Assembly: GCA_025457725.1 (NCBI GenBank)
Contig: JALOTU010000274.1
Location: forward strand, 1 to 9,393
Direction of reading: 5' to 3'
DNA length: 9,393 nucleotides
Origin: Verrucomicrobiota bacterium
GTDB taxonomy: Bacteria > Verrucomicrobiota > Verrucomicrobiia > Limisphaerales > DSYF01
Made by a program: the position numbers and the translations under genes. Of the stretch, positions 5,383 to 9,393 are shown one piece after another; within the stretch, counting starts at the first letter, position 1, and each line of letters begins with the position of its first letter. The notes beneath the pieces are model-generated. The model was not told where the DNA came from. It saw only the letters and a program-made list of their open reading frames with translations, and did no database searches.

Positions 5383-6597
5383 ATGAAGAATACGCTTAAG
5401 GAGACTGCGGACAAAACCCTCAAGCAGACACTGTCCACTGCCTCGGCGGTGCTTACCGGGGTCAACCGGGTTCGCCGCCAGTTTGGCAGCACCTTGTTGA
5501 AACACCACGAGCATACGCCAAACACCCCGGCTGAACCGTCGGCTCCCGGCTCGTCCCCCGGCCTGGAATCGCTCGGCGACATCAGCGAGCCCCCGGCTCC
5601 GGGGACAGTTCACATCCAGTCGATTGATTATGGCCCGGAGACCTGCCGGAAAGAGGCGATCGAGACGTTGGTTCCCTGGCTCAAAAGGGCGCGGCCCGAG
5701 GGGACGAAGGTCCGGTGGGTCAACGTGGATGGACTGCATCCGTGGGTGATCGATCAGCTGCGGAGACATTATGGCTTTCACACACTGGCGGGGGAGGACG
5801 CGCTGCGGGTTCCCCAGCGTCCCAAGCTGGAGGAATACGACAACTGCTCCTTCATTGTCGTGCGCATGATCCGGCTGCAGGACCAGCGCCTGCACAGCGA
5901 GCAGGTCAGTCTGTTTTTGTTCGACGACACCGTCCTGACACTGCAGGAAAGGGCCGGGGATGTGTGGGACCCCATTCGGCTCCGCCTGGAGCGCGGCGGA
6001 TCACGCATCCGCAACCAGGGCGCCGCCTACCTGCTCTATGCCATGCTGGACGCGTTGGTGGATCACTGCTTCCCCATCCTGGAACAGTTCGGCGACCAGA
6101 TGGAGGACCTGGAACGCGAAATCATGGGGAAGGCCACCCCCGCCACCCAACAACGCATCCTGGGCGCCAAACGGGATCTCGCCATGCTCCGCCGCATCCT
6201 CTGGCCCATGCGCGAGATCGCCAACGCCCTGCAGACGGAGAAGAACACCGATATCCCCGATGACGTGAAGGCCTACATGCGCGACGTCTACGATCACACC
6301 GTCCAACTCATTGACATCCTGGAGAGCTACCGCGAAATGGCGGGCGGTCTCAACGACCTTTACATGTCCGTGGTCAGCAACCGGATGAATGAGATCATGA
6401 AGGTGCTGACCATCATGGCCAGCTTCTTCATCCCCATCACATTTGTTGCCGGGGTGTATGGGATGAACTTCGAGCACATCCCGGAGCTGCACCTGAAGTA
6501 CGGTTACCCGGTCTTCTGGATCGTTTGCGCATTGATCGTGGCCGGCCTTCTCCGGTACTTCCACCGCAAGGGCTGGCTGGGAGGAGGAGATCAATGA
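5383..6597 (+). CDS. corA: CorA-type magnesium/cobalt channel
   Basis: This 404-aa CorA is an inner-membrane pentameric channel for Mg2+ (also Co2+ or Ni2+). The soluble alpha/beta domain spans about residues 75-250, including GEDALRVPQRPKLEEYDN, SEQVSLFLFDDTVLTLQE and YLLYAMLDALVDHCFPILE. A long stalk helix follows (about 250-340), with LWPMREIANAL, YMRDVYDHTVQLIDILESYR and SNRMNEIMKVLTI. TM1 is about 341-358, followed by the signature YGMN at 359-362 and then FEHIPEL, the selectivity-filter loop. TM2 is about 374-392, with a basic C-terminal tail (HRKGWLG). Order and motifs match Thermotoga-type CorA throughout. The first ~73 residues are extra: a basic, amphipathic start and then a Pro/Ser/Gly-rich linker. 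The start at 5383 lacks a Shine-Dalgarno, so part of this extension could be untranslated, but no better internal ATG precedes the conserved core. It has no tight operon partner; the next gene on the strand starts 110 bases later. Confidence 0.95.
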   Translation: MKNTLKETADKTLKQTLSTASAVLTGVNRVRRQFGSTLLKHHEHTPNTPAEPSAPGSSPGLESLGDISEPPAPGTVHIQSIDYGPETCRKEAIETLVPWLKRARPEGTKVRWVNVDGLHPWVIDQLRRHYGFHTLAGEDALRVPQRPKLEEYDNCSFIVVRMIRLQDQRLHSEQVSLFLFDDTVLTLQERAGDVWDPIRLRLERGGSRIRNQGAAYLLYAMLDALVDHCFPILEQFGDQMEDLEREIMGKATPATQQRILGAKRDLAMLRRILWPMREIANALQTEKNTDIPDDVKAYMRDVYDHTVQLIDILESYREMAGGLNDLYMSVVSNRMNEIMKVLTIMASFFIPITFVAGVYGMNFEHIPELHLKYGYPVFWIVCALIVAGLLRYFHRKGWLGGGDQ

Positions 6598-6707
6598 GAA
6601 GCCGCTATGGACAACCTTTGCCAGACAGCCGAAGCAATTAGATCATCCCCGGCATAAAACAGACCTGGGCCTGACACTTTGACAGCGCGCCCCACACGCG
6701 AAGCTTA

Positions 6708-7631
6708 ATGCCCCTGGCCATCGTGCCGGTTCTGGTCGGCGCAACCCTGATCGCGGTGCTCCAGCTGGGCCGCAAGGCGCTGACCACGAGTCCTGCCATC
6801 GAGTTTTGCGCCGGCAGTTCCCTGCGATTGCTGGGGGTGACCTGGGGAACAAATCATATCCAGGGTTGCATGGCGGCGAAACTCGTCGCCCGCCTGCCCC
6901 GGCGCCTGGCCCAACCCCTGTTGCAAGATCTTCCGAACGGCGGACAGCTCAACACGCGCACCACCAGCGAAACGGCCCTCGTTGTGTGGATGGAGTATTC
7001 CGGGCCGGCGGGCGGCACCACCACCCCAAGCGGGGCCATGCTTCGACCGGTGGGAGGCACCCTGGCGGGACGCGATGAATACCTCGGCCTCTTCATTCCC
7101 CCGGGGGCCGCCACGGCAACCGTGGGCGTCGAGTTCCACGCCTGGCCGCGACGCAGCGAGGAACTGGAGTGCGCCATCCTCGAACAGGGGAGCCACTACG
7201 AATCCACTGAAGCCGGCAGCTTCCGCTTCAAGAATGACGCCATCATTGCCGGAGGGCTTTGGAACCCGGCCTCCCTGCCCGCAACCTATACTGCCGGAGA
7301 TCTCCAGGTCACTCTGCTTGCGTTCGTCACAGGCAGGGGCGACGAAACCCGGAGTTACGGTCCGGACGGCAAGTATCACCAGGTCTTCCAGATGAGCCGC
7401 GACCCACATCCCAAGGCATTCGTCAGCCTGGCACTTGACTCGCCGCGCGGCAACAACCTCATTAGCGGGTGCGGCCGCTGGTCTGACGATTACCACGAGT
7501 TCAACCTGAACCGGATTCCCCCGGGCGCCACTCATCTCGACCTGACCTTCTCCGTTCAGCCCACGCGCTACGTTGAATTCATGGTGGCGCCAAACCAGGT
7601 CACCAACGATTACAAATTGCGCCCCGACTGA
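6708..7631 (+). CDS. Uncharacterised protein with N-terminal hydrophobic segment
   Basis: I do not recognise this 307-aa protein. The N-terminus has a hydrophobic stretch (residues 2-20, PLAIVPVLVGATLIAVLQLG) followed by Arg-Lys, consistent with a signal anchor or uncleaved signal. The rest reads as beta-rich: ETALVVWMEYSGP, DEYLGLFIPPGA, GVEFHAWPRRSEELEC and DLQVTLLAFVTGRGD. It contains a short GVTWGTNH element near 43-50 and the phrase IPPGATHLDLTFSVQPTRYV near the C-terminus. Two parallel halves, each with a PPGA turn (131-134 and about 272-275), hint at two related beta-sandwich domains. An in-frame stop at 6672 limits the start, and ATG 6708 is the only candidate that includes the hydrophobic segment. 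No Shine-Dalgarno is visible. It lies 110 bases after corA and converges on mnmE with a 41-base gap. The open frame and codon pattern support a real gene; an envelope location is inferred. Confidence 0.75.
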   Translation: MPLAIVPVLVGATLIAVLQLGRKALTTSPAIEFCAGSSLRLLGVTWGTNHIQGCMAAKLVARLPRRLAQPLLQDLPNGGQLNTRTTSETALVVWMEYSGPAGGTTTPSGAMLRPVGGTLAGRDEYLGLFIPPGAATATVGVEFHAWPRRSEELECAILEQGSHYESTEAGSFRFKNDAIIAGGLWNPASLPATYTAGDLQVTLLAFVTGRGDETRSYGPDGKYHQVFQMSRDPHPKAFVSLALDSPRGNNLISGCGRWSDDYHEFNLNRIPPGATHLDLTFSVQPTRYVEFMVAPNQVTNDYKLRPD

Positions 7632-7672
7632 AACACGACGCGACCGGGAACCGGGCGCTGCAACCGTCCACC

Positions 7673-9040
7673 TCACTTCCCGATGCAAAACTGGCTGAAA
7701 ATGGAATCGAGCAGGTCTTCCGTGGTGGTCTTGCCCACCACCTCCCCCACGGCATTGACCGCCGCGTGCAGGTCCACCGCCACCAGGTCCAGGGGTTCCT
7801 CCGACCGCAACGCTTCCGCAGTTCTGAGGGTGGATTCCCGCGCCCGATTCAGCGCGTCCTGATGGCGCGAATTGATCATCACCTCCAGCATCTCGGATTC
7901 AACCCGCCCGGCCCAGACCAGGTCCTTGATCGCATCCTTCAACGCCTCGATGCCGTCACCACTCAGACAGCACACGGGAACCGCCCGCACATCGCCGGCG
8001 ACAGCGAGGTCCAATTGACGGACCAGATCCGACTTGTTCAGGACCACGACGCGCGGCTTGGCGGCGAACTCGGCCAGGCAGGACGTGTCCGCGGGCATCA
8101 GCGGTTCCGAGGCATCAAGCACATGCAGCACGATCTCGGCACGGCCCAACGCCTCCCGGCTACGGCGCACCCCTTCAACCTCGATGTCATCCTGCGCCTC
8201 GCGCAGTCCGGCGGTGTCGATGAACATCACCGGCACACCGCGGATGTTGGCGGTCTCCTCGATGGTGTCCCGGGTGGTGCCGGGTGTTTTCGACACAATC
8301 GCGCGGTCCTGACCCAACAGCTGATTGAGCAGGCTGGATTTGCCCGCATTGGGCCGGCCGACGATGGCGGCGCGCACCCCCCGCCTCAAAATGCGCCCCT
8401 CGGTGGCGGTCTTGAGCAACTCATCCATGAAGGCCACACCGCGGTCCAGACGCCCGGTCAGCCGACCCCGGGTGTCCGGGGCGATGTCCTCGTCGGGAAA
8501 ATCAATATGCGCCTCGATGTGCGCGAGGATGGCCATTAGATCATCGCGCAGGGCGTTGATCCGCCGGGAAAGCCCGCCCGCAAGTTGTTCGCTGGCTGCG
8601 CGCATCGCCAGCTCGGTCCGGGAATGAATCAGGTCCGCCACCGCCTCGGCCTGCGCCAGGTCGAGGCGGCCGTTCAGAAACGCGCGTTGCGTGAACTCCC
8701 CCGGCAACGCCAGACGCGCCCCCCCGGCCAGTACCGCATCCAAAACCGCGCGCGCCGGCAGCAATCCACCGTGACACGAAATCTCGACCACATCCTCACG
8801 CGTGTAGGTGCGCGGCGCCCGCATCACCGCCAGCAACACCTCATCCACATTCCGGCCGTCCCGGGTGACGTGTCCGTAGAGCAACGTGTGCGAAGCCGCC
8901 TGGGAGGGAACCACTCCCCTGCCCGACGCACGAAAGCAGCCATCCGCAATCTCCAGGCTTCTGGCGCCGGAGAGCCGGACCACCGCAAGCCCCCCCTCCC
9001 CCAGCGGTGTGGCGATGGCAGCAATGGTGTCCTCGAACAT
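7673..9040 (-). CDS. mnmE: tRNA uridine-5-carboxymethylaminomethyl(34) synthesis GTPase MnmE
   Basis: MnmE (TrmE/ThdF) works with MnmG to install the cmnm5 group on wobble U34 of certain tRNAs, using a folate-derived one-carbon unit and GTP hydrolysis. This 455-aa copy is complete. The N-terminal folate-binding domain opens with FEDTIAAIATPLGEGGLAVV and contains EISCHGG (87-93) and PGEFTQRAFLNGRLDLAQAE (113-132). The G domain has G1 GRPNAGKS (228-235), G2 TTRD (255-258), G3 DTAG (275-278) and G4 NKSD (335-338). The C-terminus ends in FCIGK (451-455), with the conserved Cys452. ATG 9040 is chosen because conserved sequence starts at once; a TTG at 9070 would add ten unrelated residues and overlap the upstream gene. 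No Shine-Dalgarno is seen. It starts 17 bases after the small upstream gene, so the two are probably co-transcribed. It is cytoplasmic, with no missing key residue. Confidence 0.97.
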   Translation of the reverse strand: MFEDTIAAIATPLGEGGLAVVRLSGARSLEIADGCFRASGRGVVPSQAASHTLLYGHVTRDGRNVDEVLLAVMRAPRTYTREDVVEISCHGGLLPARAVLDAVLAGGARLALPGEFTQRAFLNGRLDLAQAEAVADLIHSRTELAMRAASEQLAGGLSRRINALRDDLMAILAHIEAHIDFPDEDIAPDTRGRLTGRLDRGVAFMDELLKTATEGRILRRGVRAAIVGRPNAGKSSLLNQLLGQDRAIVSKTPGTTRDTIEETANIRGVPVMFIDTAGLREAQDDIEVEGVRRSREALGRAEIVLHVLDASEPLMPADTSCLAEFAAKPRVVVLNKSDLVRQLDLAVAGDVRAVPVCCLSGDGIEALKDAIKDLVWAGRVESEMLEVMINSRHQDALNRARESTLRTAEALRSEEPLDLVAVDLHAAVNAVGEVVGKTTTEDLLDSIFSQFCIGK

Positions 9041-9057
9041 GGAGTGGGCAGGCGGGA

Positions 9058-9309
9058 TCAACGGCCGCAAAGTCCGCGCTGGTTTTCGGAATCGCGCCCC
9101 TGCAGCCAGAGCCGCGCCTTTTCATAGCTCCCATTGCCCAGGTAATGAATCAACCGGGCGTGCGATTCAGGCGGCAACTGCGAGGTGAATGCGCTCAACC
9201 GGCTGAACAGCGGAACCAGGTTCGGCTTCGGAGCGGTTGTTTTCATCGCCGCCACTCCGGCTTCCAGTTCCAGTAAAGTCCCCAAAATGTCCTTTTCAAC
9301 ATCCGTCAT
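9058..9309 (-). CDS. Small conserved-looking protein upstream of mnmE
   Basis: An 83-aa protein from ATG 9309. It appears helical throughout: an acidic N-terminus (MTDVEKDILGTLLELEAGVA), a short linker (KTTAPKPNLVP), a second helix (LFSRLSAFTSQLP), and a basic, Trp-containing C-terminal segment (HYLGNGSYEKARLWLQGRD). There is no signal peptide, membrane span or cysteine cluster. I do not recognise a named family. Its position 17 bases ahead of mnmE, on the same strand and sharing the only visible promoter, suggests translational or functional coupling to tRNA modification, but that is inference. A longer reading from ATG 9360 would add 17 Cys/Pro/Arg-rich residues and would place the promoter inside the coding region, so the shorter start is preferred. 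Confidence 0.7.
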   Translation of the reverse strand: MTDVEKDILGTLLELEAGVAAMKTTAPKPNLVPLFSRLSAFTSQLPPESHARLIHYLGNGSYEKARLWLQGRDSENQRGLCGR

Positions 9310-9318
9310 CGTGGGTGC

Positions 9319-9346
9319 AGTATAGCGTGGATTGGTTGGCCGACAA
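9319..9346 (-). promoter_or_regulatory. Sigma70-like promoter of the small gene-mnmE pair
   Basis: The minus strand carries TTGTCG (9346-9341), a 16-base spacer, and TATACT (9324-9319). The -10 matches TATAAT at five of six positions and the -35 matches TTGACA at four of six. The predicted transcription start, about seven bases downstream, falls near 9312, only a few bases before the ATG at 9309. The message would therefore be leaderless or nearly so, which agrees with the lack of any Shine-Dalgarno. Confidence 0.55.
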
Positions 9347-9393
9347 CAACAGTGCGGCACCCGGGAGGCCAGCGGGTGGCTGTTGGGGGCACG

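Noticed and set aside
6001..6594. 197-codon minus-strand frame rich in His/Asp/Val
   Set aside because: Exact antisense of the CorA stalk and membrane region; the composition is explained by the complementary codons.
7632..7672. Bidirectional terminator between the converging 307-aa gene and mnmE
   Set aside because: Only a 4-bp CCGG-gaa-CCGG stem is seen and there is no T-run on either strand.
6705..7688. 327-codon minus-strand frame
   Set aside because: It overlaps the 307-aa plus-strand gene almost end to end. The plus frame has a hydrophobic N-terminus and coherent strand pattern; the minus frame is Gly/Arg/Ala-rich without motifs. Some doubt remains because neither product is recognised.
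7766..8539. 257-codon plus-strand frame
   Set aside because: Antisense of mnmE, which is unambiguous.

Overview
This high-GC bacterial window has short intergenic gaps and almost no recognisable Shine-Dalgarno sequences. Together with the gene set (an S23/IVS four-helix-bundle protein flanked by heptamer repeats, a DUF1186/SEC-C protein, a YkgJ-type cysteine-cluster protein, and several large orphan proteins), this suggests a chromosomal segment of a Verrucomicrobiota-like organism. The phylum is inferred from style and content; no rRNA marker is present.

Left end (1-632, minus strand): a decayed accessory patch. An S23-type four-helix-bundle ORF runs off the left edge. It has a TAG as the third codon after its natural-looking ATG. 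A short array of 7-base repeats lies just upstream of it, and one copy of the same repeat lies at the very edge of the window. On the other side of the array is a 55-codon fragment that reads like the N-terminus of a Cas3 HD nuclease. It stops where the repeat array begins, just before the catalytic His-Asp motif would be expected. This looks like the scar of a lost type I CRISPR-Cas locus.

Middle-left (633-4211, minus strand): a three-gene run in the order 711-aa EF-hand membrane protein, YkgJ-family cysteine-cluster protein, DUF1186 protein with a C-terminal SEC-C motif. Gaps are 56 and 31 bases, so co-transcription is plausible. Each product carries a recognisable or presumed metal-binding motif (Ca2+, Zn/Fe, Zn).

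Middle (4212-5382): a cupin gene on the minus strand, with a UUCG-capped hairpin just downstream of it. It is separated from corA by a 466-base divergent intergenic region that holds a 10-base direct repeat but no convincing gene.

Right (5383-9393): corA (Mg2+/Co2+ channel) and an unrecognised 307-aa putative membrane-anchored or secreted protein lie on the plus strand. They converge on a minus-strand pair: a small 83-aa protein and mnmE (tRNA wobble-uridine modification GTPase). A good sigma70-like promoter sits almost directly on the start codon of the small gene.

Most of the window is ordinary chromosomal housekeeping. The part most worth following up is the cas3 remnant / heptamer repeat / S23 junction at the left edge.
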